Shown here: positions 26,073-32,865 of the stretch, one piece after another
Numbering within the stretch: the first letter of the stretch is position 1
How the letters are laid out: each line of letters begins with the position of its first letter
Virus record (IMG/VR): IMGVR_UViG_3300032282_003516
Coordinates: 1 to 36,420 of that record
Reading direction: 5' to 3' (one strand)
Source of the DNA: a virus
Length of the DNA stretch: 36,420 bases
Program-made: the position numbers and the translations under genes
The notes under the pieces: generated by a model
What the model saw: only the letters and a program-made list of their open reading frames with translations
What the model was told of the DNA's origin: nothing
Databases searched by the model: none

Positions 26073-26125
26073 TGGAGTGATTGTTGACTACATCGAAACA
26101 ACTAAAATAAGAGCAAGAAATTCTC

Positions 26126-28201
26126 TCAACTCTCATTTTCTTGCTCCTCCATAGAAGATTTTTCTTTTGCCTTTTTCGCTTGTAGGATGCTCCACGCGAG
26201 GTCTTGTTGGAGCACTTGTATGCCTTCGGCGGTCACACAGCCGGGGAGTGTGACGTATCCTTTCCGCTCGGCTGGTTGGATAAACCCTCGCTTATGGAGT
26301 TCATCCAGTATTTTGCCGGCCTTTTGTTTTGAGCAATCTGCTGCTTCGGCGAGTTCCCGTTCGCTCATCCACTGGCTGTGTAGATGGCTGAGTGCCCACC
26401 TGATGGTGATACCGTGTCCTTTATTGTCTGTTGCCAGGACGGTGTGCAGGACATCTTGCTGCTGGGCTTGTTGGCTTGCGTCCACCAGCACGGCGCTAGT
26501 GATTGGTTCTCCGTCGTCGTCTACGACGCCCAGGTCTACTGAGAGCAATTCGAATGCTTTTGGTGGCGCGGGTTCTGCATCTTTCATTTTTGTAGTGCTA
26601 AAGGTCACGAGACCTTCTGCACTTTTGACGACTTCGTATTCGGCATCCACGGCTGCTTTCAGGCTGCTGGATCCGCGTGCGCGTTCTTGGTTATGTCCGC
26701 TGTGGTGAATTACCAGGACGGCGCACCCGAACCTTTGGCGGAACCAGTGATCCACGGCGGTCACGAAGGCCGTCATGTCTTTTGTGCTATTTTCGTCGCC
26801 GGGGCCGTAGTTCCGTGCGAGGGTATCGATGATCACTAGGATGGGTGGATCATTGCCGCATATGGCTGCGATACGGTCGGAGTGTGCCTGCACAGATTTA
26901 GGGTCCAAGGTCTGCATTGCCCCGGCGGATTTCCACATTGTCCCTTGCGCCATGGCGATGACGTTGTTGTGCATTTTCCAGGCCGCGAACCGCCTATGTA
27001 GGCCGTTGTGCCCTTCGCCGGCAATGTAGATGACTTTGCCTTGCCGCACGGGGTGTATGCCCCTCCAGGGCATCCCTGTCGCCACGGAAGACCCTAGGTC
27101 GATTGCCAGGAAGGACTTGCCTGATCCTGGGCCGCCGTAGATCAAAGCCAGGGCGTCGGCTTCCACGATGTCTTTTATGACCCACTTGATGGGCTTGATC
27201 TCGCCCAGGGCTTCCATGTCGAGGTAGAGATCGTCCGCGCCTTGCTCTACCTCCTCTACGGGCGCCTCGCCCAGGTGGTGCGGCGGCTTCCACCCCGGCG
27301 CTGCCTCTGCCGCCAAGTGGAACAACGTCCCCGCCCCGATCTGGGTGGGCGGCGAATTGAAGTAGTGATCCCATCGGGCGTTGGTTTCATCCGGATTGTA
27401 GGACGGGTTCTGGCCTGACCATGCGTGCCATACCTCTCGCCCACCTTCGGTGCCGCCAGTAGCTGCCCAGAGCGCCATGCCGACCCGGTTCCACCGTTCC
27501 CAGTCGCGGGGGCCTTCGTTCCTGATCTGGGCCATGGCATCTGCAGCGGAGAGGATCGAGGTTCGCTGCCCCATGCTGCTGGTATAGCCGCCCGCATCGC
27601 CCTGTCCGGATGTTGTACGTACATCCTCCGCCGCCCCGATGATCGGCGCCACGGCGGCCAGGAACTCGTCGATCTCGACTTCCGTAACCGGCGGCAACTG
27701 CGTGTCGGAAAAATCCCCTGGCCCGCCTTCGGGCCACTCTAGCGCGGCCCCGGAGGCGTGGGTGCCGAAGGCCACGAATTGTTGCCCCCGCCCCAGGATC
27801 TCCACTTTGCCGTGATCGCCCGCGATCGATCGCTTGCCGGGTTCCCCGCTGATGGCCCGGTAGAGCATCAGGATACGCGGGCTGTTTGCCCTGGTCCGCC
27901 GGGGAGCCTCGCCCAGGATGCGCTCGGCTTCCGCCTGGATACGCTCCACCAGGGCGGGGTCGTCCACGTCGATATCCACGGCGCGGAGCCCGTCGGCCAG
28001 GATGCCGGTGTTCAGCGCGTGGACAACCGGCGGCGCCGTCACACAGAACGGCGGGTCTCGCCGGGCATCCCCTATCCAGTCTTTGCCCAAGGGCCGCTTG
28101 CCGGGCGATGGGCCGTTGGTGTCATGCGACACGATCGGCACGGGCCGGAAGCCCGTATCCCAGACGCGCTGACGGATAGCTAAGACGTTGTCTGTATTCA
28201 C
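26126..28201 (-). CDS. Primase-polymerase/RepA-like helicase fusion
   Basis: 691 residues from a GTG with GAGGA upstream. Residues 1-190 are a bifunctional primase-polymerase domain with the acidic motif VDIDVDD (75-81). About 215-300 resemble a primase C-terminal linker (WERWNRVGMALWAATGG). About 335-560 are a RepA/RecA-like ATPase: Walker A GGPGSGKS (356-363), Walker B ILVIIDT (454-460) and VIHHSGH (497-503). A winged-helix segment ends the protein (about 600-650; ELAEAADCSKQKAGKILDEL). It should both prime and unwind DNA at the phage origin. The repeat array starts within 60 bases of its stop. It heads the minus early operon. Confidence 0.9.
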   Translation of the reverse strand: MNTDNVLAIRQRVWDTGFRPVPIVSHDTNGPSPGKRPLGKDWIGDARRDPPFCVTAPPVVHALNTGILADGLRAVDIDVDDPALVERIQAEAERILGEAPRRTRANSPRILMLYRAISGEPGKRSIAGDHGKVEILGRGQQFVAFGTHASGAALEWPEGGPGDFSDTQLPPVTEVEIDEFLAAVAPIIGAAEDVRTTSGQGDAGGYTSSMGQRTSILSAADAMAQIRNEGPRDWERWNRVGMALWAATGGTEGGREVWHAWSGQNPSYNPDETNARWDHYFNSPPTQIGAGTLFHLAAEAAPGWKPPHHLGEAPVEEVEQGADDLYLDMEALGEIKPIKWVIKDIVEADALALIYGGPGSGKSFLAIDLGSSVATGMPWRGIHPVRQGKVIYIAGEGHNGLHRRFAAWKMHNNVIAMAQGTMWKSAGAMQTLDPKSVQAHSDRIAAICGNDPPILVIIDTLARNYGPGDENSTKDMTAFVTAVDHWFRQRFGCAVLVIHHSGHNQERARGSSSLKAAVDAEYEVVKSAEGLVTFSTTKMKDAEPAPPKAFELLSVDLGVVDDDGEPITSAVLVDASQQAQQQDVLHTVLATDNKGHGITIRWALSHLHSQWMSERELAEAADCSKQKAGKILDELHKRGFIQPAERKGYVTLPGCVTAEGIQVLQQDLAWSILQAKKAKEKSSMEEQENES

Positions 28202-28371
28202 ATTTTTGTCCTCTGTCCTCGAGGGTTGGGCTGGCCGCCACGCGCCGAGGACACAAGCGCGACTTACTCCGGGGGATCAGTCCGGAACGGCGGCCAGTCC
28301 CCCACGCTAGCCGCGAGACCGCGCCCGAGGCAAGCCACGAAAAAAAATTTCGTCGCCCTGCATTTTCCCTG

Positions 28372-28400
28372 TTGCAATCCCCGTCGGCCCCGGTTACGTT
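28372..28400 (+). promoter_or_regulatory. Candidate promoter of the plus-strand replication operon
   Basis: TTGCAA (28372-28377), a 17-base spacer and TACGTT (28395-28400) precede the first gene of the operon by about 55 bases. The match is modest. The 255-base divergent gap also holds an AT hairpin (ACGAAA/TTTCGT, 28337-28353) and a small stem CGTTG/CAACG (28397-28413). Confidence 0.4.
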
Positions 28401-28425
28401 GTTTTCGTCAACGACGCCCCGGTTA
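28387..28425. repeat. Direct repeat GCCCCGGTTA pair (operator candidate)
   Basis: The decamer GCCCCGGTTA occurs at 28387-28396 and 28416-28425, with starts 29 bases apart. The pair brackets the expected start of transcription. Spacing close to three helical turns would put both copies on the same DNA face. The protein that binds is unknown. Confidence 0.5.
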
Positions 28426-28456
28426 ATGGATGACCGGGCCAGCAAGGAGCCTAATG

Positions 28457-28852
28457 ATGAGCAACTCCGACGCCGCCGCGATCGCCCTGGTAGACAAGCT
28501 GATCGCCGCGAAGGCCGCCGAGGCCGAAGCCAACAAGGCCCGCGTGGCCATTGAGCAGGAGATCATTGATCTCCTGGGTGCCAAGGAAGAAGGCGCCGAG
28601 ACCCACGACCTGTCCAACGGCTTCAAGGTCACCATCACCGGCAAGACCAGCTACTCCGTCTCCGCTGACGACATGGATGCCTTCATCGCCAAGTGCGAGA
28701 AGGCCGGGTTCGACGCGCTGATCAAGCGCACCGTTTCCCTTGACGAGACCAAGGCCAAGAAGATCCGCGCGACCGACCCCAAGGCGTGGCGCTGCGTGGG
28801 TTCCCTGATCACCACCAAGGCGGCCAAGACCGCCGTGAGCGTCAAGGTTTAA
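28457..28852 (+). CDS. First protein of the replication operon, unknown
   Basis: 131 residues from ATG at 28457; AAGGAG ends 7 bases upstream. The open frame runs further up (to 28430), but the upstream codons have no ribosome site. The N-terminal half is a helical, Ala/Glu-rich coiled coil (ALVDKLIAAKAAEAEANKAR). A beta part follows (GFKVTITGKTSYSVSADDM), and the end is a Lys/Val segment (TTKAAKTAVSVKV). It resembles small phage proteins of unknown role that stand near DNA-binding genes, possibly the DUF7173 group; this is a weak impression. It is likely expressed early. Confidence 0.75.
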   Translation: MSNSDAAAIALVDKLIAAKAAEAEANKARVAIEQEIIDLLGAKEEGAETHDLSNGFKVTITGKTSYSVSADDMDAFIAKCEKAGFDALIKRTVSLDETKAKKIRATDPKAWRCVGSLITTKAAKTAVSVKV

Positions 28853-28862
28853 GGAGGGTATC

Positions 28863-29108
28863 ATGCTGACCAGTAGCACACAGTTCCAGGCGTTCTGGGA
28901 GGAGGTGAACTACCTCCTCGACCGCCGCGCCGAGCCCACCGCCGAGTTCCTGGAGGCGCACGAGAACGCCGACCTTGATGACTCTGAACTCGCCGTGGAC
29001 ATGATCCTGATGGACCGCGCCCGCCGCGAGCGGGATGCCCGCGAGGCCATGGAGGACGCCAACGCCCTGGCCGCTGACTACGCGGCCTACACCCGGAGGA
29101 TTGGCTAA
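28863..29108 (+). CDS. Small acidic helical protein
   Basis: 81 residues, acidic and helical (FQAFWEEVNYLLDRRAEPT, then ELAVDMILMDRARRERDAR). AAGGAGG lies five bases before the ATG, a near-ideal ribosome site. Its TAA overlaps the next ATG by one base. No family recognised. Small acidic early phage proteins often inhibit host enzymes, but nothing here demonstrates that. Confidence 0.75.
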   Translation: MLTSSTQFQAFWEEVNYLLDRRAEPTAEFLEAHENADLDDSELAVDMILMDRARRERDAREAMEDANALAADYAAYTRRIG

Positions 29109-29332
29109 TGAGGATCGAAGCCAGCACCCACAGCAACGGCGATATCCGCTGCAAGGTGGACGTCCTGTCCCAGGGGGTGGCATACGCCACCCTGCGCGCC
29201 AAGGACGACCGAGGCCTGAGCCTGCTGAGCGGGTTCGTCATCTACCTGAAAACTCAGGCCGAGATCGATGCCTTCACCGCCCTGGCCGCCGCCCTGGCGG
29301 CCCAGGACAGCAAGGAAGGGGAGGAAGTCTAA
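29108..29332 (+). CDS. Small protein of unknown function
   Basis: 74 residues. The first part is beta-like (IEASTHSNGDIRCKVDVLSQGVAY), and the second is a helix with Ala runs (IDAFTALAAALAAQDSK). The start overlaps the preceding stop (TAATG), and its own stop overlaps the ATG of the repeat-rich frame, so translation would be coupled on both sides. A ribosome site GGAGG lies upstream. No function can be assigned. Confidence 0.72.
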   Translation: MRIEASTHSNGDIRCKVDVLSQGVAYATLRAKDDRGLSLLSGFVIYLKTQAEIDAFTALAAALAAQDSKEGEEV

Positions 29333-29790
29333 TGATCCAGGCGCAGCACATCAGCATTGGGCACGCCCGCCCTCGCGGGTGCTGCGCCAGTTCCTCGCAG
29401 GCAGCGCTCCGCGTCGCTCCGCCACGAGCCGCTGGGCCACGCACCGCACCGCAGGCACCGCACCGCTTCGCACCACGCCGAGCCGCAACGCGTCTTCACG
29501 CATCGCAGGCGCAGCTTCGCTGCGTGTCGCTTCGCATCGCTCCGCTCCGCACCGCAGGCTACGCAACGGGTCGCACCGCAACGCAGCGCACGGCAGGCAT
29601 CGCCACGATTCGCGTCGCATCACACCACTGCACACCGCAGGCAACGCACCGAGGCGCATCGCACCATGAGGCCGCGCAACGCCGCACGCCGTCGGGCTTC
29701 GCCACGCACCGCAGGCAATACAACGCCCCGCTCCGCAGCGCCGCACAACGCACCGCAGGCTTAGTCACAACAGAAAGGAAGGACTCGTGA
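29332..29790 (+). CDS. Possible Arg/Ala/His-rich protein over a DNA repeat tract
   Basis: A 152-codon frame starts with ATG on the stop of the 74-residue gene (TAATG; GGAAGGGGAGG upstream) and ends in TGA overlapping the next GTG. Both junctions suggest coupling. The product begins MIQAQHISIGHARPRG and then becomes Arg/Ala/Thr/His-rich, with RTAG and PQA elements. Caution: the tract has few T and A, so several frames on both strands are open across it, and codon third positions lose the usual bias after about 25 codons. The repeats fall in all three phases. It may be a gene invaded by a DNA-level repeat, or non-coding. Confidence 0.4.
   Translation: MIQAQHISIGHARPRGCCASSSQAALRVAPPRAAGPRTAPQAPHRFAPRRAATRLHASQAQLRCVSLRIAPLRTAGYATGRTATQRTAGIATIRVASHHCTPQATHRGASHHEAAQRRTPSGFATHRRQYNAPLRSAAQRTAGLVTTERKDS
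29445..29760. repeat. CGCACCGCAGGC-rich repeat tract
   Basis: Within a GCA/CGC-dominated stretch (about 29385-29760) the dodecamer CGCACCGCAGGC recurs at 29445, 29548, 29705 and 29749. One-mismatch copies are at 29587 and 29631. Spacings are 103, 39, 44, 74 and 44 bases, which are not all multiples of three, so the unit is repeated as DNA rather than as peptide. Many further CGCANCGCA elements lie between. The flanking genes show nothing similar. Confidence 0.82.
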
Positions 29791-30233
29791 CAACCACTAT
29801 AAAGCAGGAACTACTGGCTATTCATGCTGCCTCCGAAGATGGAAAACTGCATGCCCACGAGGTCGTGGCATGGGCCCAGAACAATCCGGGCTCTGCACTT
29901 CATGCGGCGATCGACTGGGACGACGAAAGCGCCGCCTATCAGCACCGTCTATGGCAGGTGCGAAAGCTGATTGAGATCCATGTGACGATCGCTGGCCCGA
30001 CGCATGAGCGGTTCATTTCCCTGTCCATCGACCGACCGGTTGGCGGGGGATACCGCAACATGGCGGATGTTCTCCAGGCCCAGGATTTGACGCAGATCAT
30101 GCTGCGTGACGCCCTGCGTGAACTGGAGCGTATGCAGGATAAGTATCGTCACATCAACGAACTTGCCGACGTTTGGGCTGCCGTGGACAAGATCAAATCC
30201 AGGCGCGTCAAGCGCACCGACAAGGCTGCTTAA
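29787..30233 (+). CDS. Conserved phage protein in the replication operon
   Basis: 148 residues from GTG at 29787; AAGGAAGGA lies 4 bases upstream. The N-terminus is KLHAHEVVAWAQNNPGSALH. A segment typical of this family follows (AIDWDDESAAYQHRLWQVRKLIEI), then FISLSIDRPVGGGYRNM and a helical C-terminus with ELERMQDKYRHINELADVW. Similar proteins occur in many phages and plasmids without an assigned function. It may be a nucleic-acid-associated helper of recombination, judged only from its neighbours. Confidence 0.78.
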   Translation: MTTTIKQELLAIHAASEDGKLHAHEVVAWAQNNPGSALHAAIDWDDESAAYQHRLWQVRKLIEIHVTIAGPTHERFISLSIDRPVGGGYRNMADVLQAQDLTQIMLRDALRELERMQDKYRHINELADVWAAVDKIKSRRVKRTDKAA

Positions 30234-30266
30234 AACCACTCAACAAGACAACGGAAGGATGTAACT

Positions 30267-30908
30267 ATGCCCGAAGGTATCAACCAGATCAGCACGGCCA
30301 AGAATGTCGTGATTGCCCCACCGAAGATCGAGAGCGCCAAGATCACGATCCGGGGGATCAGCCCAATGGTCCAGTGCAAGTTTAGCATGAAAGCGCAGGA
30401 CCAAATCCGTGCCACGCAGGAGGCCGGTCAGACCAGCCGGAAGAACAAGAAGAAGGAGGCCAAGGATTTCGATGCCGTCTTCCAGGGCGGGCGGCACCGC
30501 TCCACGGAGGGGTGGGACGGCATTCCGGCTACCGCGTTTCGGTCGGCCATGATCAGCGCCTGCCGCACTGTTGGGTTCAAGATGACCCTGGCCAAACTGT
30601 CCATCTTCTGTGTCGCCGATGGCTATGACGAAGAAGGCACGGGTTTGGTCAAGATCACTCACGGCGAACCCACAATGGATGTGCGCCCAGGGCGCAACGC
30701 CAATGGGTCTGTAGACCTTCGTGCGCGCCCGATGTGGGCTCCGGGCTGGCAGGCGACTGTTACTCTCCAGTGGGATGCGGACCAATTCTCTGCCTCTGAC
30801 GTGATGAACTTGCTCGCCCGTGCCGGGTGGCAGGTTGGTATTGGCGAAGGCCGCCCCGATAGCCGTATGTCCGCCGGCATGGGCTGGGGCCAGTTTGAAA
30901 TAGCCTGA
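30267..30908 (+). CDS. Conserved protein of unknown function before the ATPase
   Basis: 213 residues. IESAKITIRGISPMVQCKFS opens a mixed alpha/beta body. A Lys-rich segment follows (RKNKKKEAKDFD), then WDGIPATAFRSAMISACRTVGFKMT and a Gly-rich C-terminus (WQVGIGEGRPDSRMSAGMG). Small phage proteins of this form sit next to Sak4-like ATPases and DUF669 proteins, so a role in single-strand DNA handling is possible. No catalytic motif was identified. GGAAGGATG lies upstream of the start. The Gly-rich end loosely recalls RAMP-like folds, but this is too weak to use. Confidence 0.78.
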   Translation: MPEGINQISTAKNVVIAPPKIESAKITIRGISPMVQCKFSMKAQDQIRATQEAGQTSRKNKKKEAKDFDAVFQGGRHRSTEGWDGIPATAFRSAMISACRTVGFKMTLAKLSIFCVADGYDEEGTGLVKITHGEPTMDVRPGRNANGSVDLRARPMWAPGWQATVTLQWDADQFSASDVMNLLARAGWQVGIGEGRPDSRMSAGMGWGQFEIA

Positions 30909-30917
30909 TGGAAAAGA

Positions 30918-31169
30918 ATGATGCGCCACGAAGCTGAACTCCTGCGCGAGGAGGCCAACCAACTGGCGCTCATTCGCATCATCCTGGTCAATTTTGAGGT
31001 CAGTGCCCGAAACGGAGGATATCGGGCATTGGCCAGCCAGTGTGATTTGCTAGAGGGCGCACTGGCCAAGATCGAGGACGGCATCAATGCCGTTGCCGAT
31101 CGTCTGGCACCGCCCCCGGAGCGGATGACTGGCGCCCAGATGATCATGCGGTGGAAGGAGACATACTAA
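30918..31169 (+). CDS. Small helical protein
   Basis: 83 residues starting at two adjacent ATG codons (30918, 30921). It is helical (EAELLREEANQLALIRIILV, then LLEGALAKIEDGINAVADRL) with a short basic end (MIMRWKETY). The ribosome site is weak (GGAAAAG). Its TAA overlaps the next ATG. Unknown function, possibly a coiled-coil partner of the neighbouring proteins. Confidence 0.68.
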   Translation: MMRHEAELLREEANQLALIRIILVNFEVSARNGGYRALASQCDLLEGALAKIEDGINAVADRLAPPPERMTGAQMIMRWKETY

Positions 31170-31363
31170 TGGACGACGACCTGAATATAGCTCGGCACAT
31201 GGAGAACGTGACGCCGACGCTGCGGACGGTCCTGGGACCGCAGAGGTCGCCCACGCTGGGTGAAATGGTGGCCGGCTCTGGCCGGTGGACCCGAAACGGG
31301 AAGCATCTGCTGGGCATGATCAAACGGACGACAACGATGGAGGACATCACGAATGGCGTTTAA
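31169..31363 (+). CDS. Small protein overlapping the ATPase start
   Basis: 64 residues from ATG at 31169, on the previous stop (TAATG), with GGAGA upstream. The frame can be extended to 31151, but only inside the previous gene. It reads MDDDLNIARHMENVTPTLRT, then GEMVAGSGRWTRNGKHLLGM. It overlaps the Sak4-like gene by 11 bases. No family recognised. Confidence 0.66.
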   Translation: MDDDLNIARHMENVTPTLRTVLGPQRSPTLGEMVAGSGRWTRNGKHLLGMIKRTTTMEDITNGV

Positions 31364-32099
31364 CTTAGCTTCGGTACAGCGGAACCATGCGGTCCGCGCG
31401 CCGAGGGTGATGATTTACGGGCCGCATGGCATGGGCAAGACGACTTTTGGCGCCCATGCCCCGTCCCCGATCTTCATCCAGACGGAGGATGGCCTGGGCC
31501 TTCTGGATGTGCCGCATTTCCCCTTGGCGTCGTCTTACGCGGACGTTGTCCAGGCGATCGGCTCCCTGGTGGAGGAGGACCACGAATACCAGACCGTGGT
31601 CCTGGATAGCGTGGACTGGCTGGAGAACCTGATCTCCGCGCACGTCAACGCGAACTACGAGGCCAAGGAACTGGCATTCGGCAAGGGCGCGATCTATGCC
31701 GCTGACTGCTTCCGGGAGATCCTGGACGGCCTGACGGCCCTGCGGAACGAAAAGGGGATGGCTGTGGTCCTGATTGCCCACAGCGAAATCAGACGGTTTG
31801 ATAGCCCGGAGACGGAACCGTATGACAGATATCAGCCGAAACTACAGGCGCGGGCGAGCGCGCTTGTCCAAGAGTGGTGTGACGCGGTGTTCTTTTGCAA
31901 TTTCCGTGTGGTCACAAAAGAAACGGAAGTGGGTTTCAACAGTAGCGCACGTCGTGGAATTACGACGGGTGACCGGTTGATCTACACGACCGAGAAGCCT
32001 GCCTATCTCGCCAAGAACCGCTACGGTCTACCGGATAGCATTCCGCTGTCCTGGGACGCCTTCCAGAACGCTTTGGCTCCGAAGCCGAAAGCCGCTTAA
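31353..32099 (+). CDS. Sak4-like RecA-fold ATPase
   Basis: 248 residues. Walker A is YGPHGMGKTT (about residues 22-31). Walker B is TVVLDSVDWL (about 81-90). A third motif is VVLIAHSEI, and the late region PAYLAKNRYGLPDSIPL is typical of the phage nucleotide-binding (AAA_24) group. Sak4 proteins are short RecA-like annealing/strand-exchange proteins that help phage recombination, usually with a single-strand DNA-binding partner; the DUF669 protein next door fits that. GGAGG precedes the ATG. RecA-type recombinase versus annealing helper cannot be told apart by eye. Confidence 0.87.
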   Translation: MAFNLASVQRNHAVRAPRVMIYGPHGMGKTTFGAHAPSPIFIQTEDGLGLLDVPHFPLASSYADVVQAIGSLVEEDHEYQTVVLDSVDWLENLISAHVNANYEAKELAFGKGAIYAADCFREILDGLTALRNEKGMAVVLIAHSEIRRFDSPETEPYDRYQPKLQARASALVQEWCDAVFFCNFRVVTKETEVGFNSSARRGITTGDRLIYTTEKPAYLAKNRYGLPDSIPLSWDAFQNALAPKPKAA

Positions 32100-32123
32100 T
32101 CTTAAACACAAGGAACGAAACAA

Positions 32124-32627
32124 ATGGCCACAATCAACTTCGACATCGATTCCGTTGAACCGTCTGTTAACACCTACGAACTGCTCCCGCGCGGGCGTTA
32201 CATGGTGATGATCATTGGCAGTCAGGTGAAGGACACCAAGGCCGGTGACGGCCAGTTCATCGAGTGGACATTCGAGGTCATGGACGGTCCCTTCAAGGGA
32301 CGCCGCCTGTGGGAGCGGATGAATATCATCAACAAGAACAAGAAGACCGAGGACATCGCGCGGTCGAACCTGAGTGCCTTGGGTAAGGCCTGCGGCAAGC
32401 GGGGCATGGTTGCTGAGACTGACGAACTGCACAACATCCCGCTGTTTGTGGATGTGCAGATCAAGCCCGAGGACAAGGGCTATGCCGCGAGCAACGAGAT
32501 CAAGGGCTACTCGTCCTCTCAGACGACCGGCGTGGCCGGTCAGGTGAACACCGCGCCGGCACAGACGGCCCAGGTGACGCCGATGCCGCAGGGTGAGCGG
32601 AAGGCGCCTGTCTGGAAGCGTGGTTAA
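32124..32627 (+). CDS. DUF669 protein, probable ssDNA-binding partner
   Basis: 167 residues. It has an OB-like body: LLPRGRYMVMIIGSQVKDT, then FIEWTFEVMDGPFKGRRLWERMNI and ARSNLSALGKACGK. A flexible tail rich in Thr, Gln and Ala ends in KAPVWKRG. DUF669 proteins sit beside Sak4-type ATPases in many phages and are thought to bind single-stranded DNA, with a tail that contacts partners. It follows the ATPase by 24 bases and is itself followed by a terminator-like hairpin. Confidence 0.86.
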   Translation: MATINFDIDSVEPSVNTYELLPRGRYMVMIIGSQVKDTKAGDGQFIEWTFEVMDGPFKGRRLWERMNIINKNKKTEDIARSNLSALGKACGKRGMVAETDELHNIPLFVDVQIKPEDKGYAASNEIKGYSSSQTTGVAGQVNTAPAQTAQVTPMPQGERKAPVWKRG

Positions 32628-32636
32628 TCAGTAAAG

Positions 32637-32660
32637 AGCGGGGCTTCGGCCCCGCTTTCT
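32637..32660 (+). terminator. Terminator-like hairpin inside the replication operon
   Basis: AGCGGGGC and GCCCCGCT with a TTCG tetraloop (32637-32656), followed by TTCTCT. The very stable UUCG-type loop and short T-rich tail suggest partial termination, lowering expression of the nuclease and helicase relative to the ATPase and DUF669 genes. Confidence 0.75.
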
Positions 32661-32673
32661 CTGGGAGGTATAC

Positions 32674-32865
32674 ATGGATTGGGAATACGTTGCAAAAGAC
32701 AATATGTATTACCCGGAACTGATCAAGCGGCAGAAAGAGCGGCATGTCGCCAAGGTCAGGAAATGCCTGAAGTGCGGCAAGCCATTGGAAAGCGGATGGG
32801 CGGGCGAACGGCTGCATAGAAGCTGCCGCGAGAGTAACAGCTATATATCGGATCTCGAAGTATGA
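32674..32865 (+). CDS. Small zinc-finger-like protein
   Basis: 63 residues. KCLKCGKPL (about residues 30-38) gives a CxxC pair, and HRSC near residues 48-51 could complete a metal site. The rest is charged and helical. GGGAGG lies 5 bases before the ATG. It overlaps the nuclease gene by 4 bases (ATGA). Small CxxC proteins in phages often bind nucleic acid or host polymerase; which applies here is unknown. Confidence 0.7.
   Translation: MDWEYVAKDNMYYPELIKRQKERHVAKVRKCLKCGKPLESGWAGERLHRSCRESNSYISDLEV

Noticed and set aside
25912-26136. 74-codon minus-strand frame through the GTGCCCC array
   Set aside because: No ribosome site, it overlaps the end of the primase-helicase gene, and its sequence is dictated by the inverted repeats.
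29351-29768. Minus-strand and alternative plus-strand frames across the GCA/CGC tract
   Set aside because: All are open because the tract has few T and A bases. None has a start signal or links to neighbours as well as the 29332 frame does.
29332-29790. Diversity-generating retroelement target region
   Set aside because: No reverse transcriptase or template/variable repeat pair is present; the repeat is a simple GC-rich tract.
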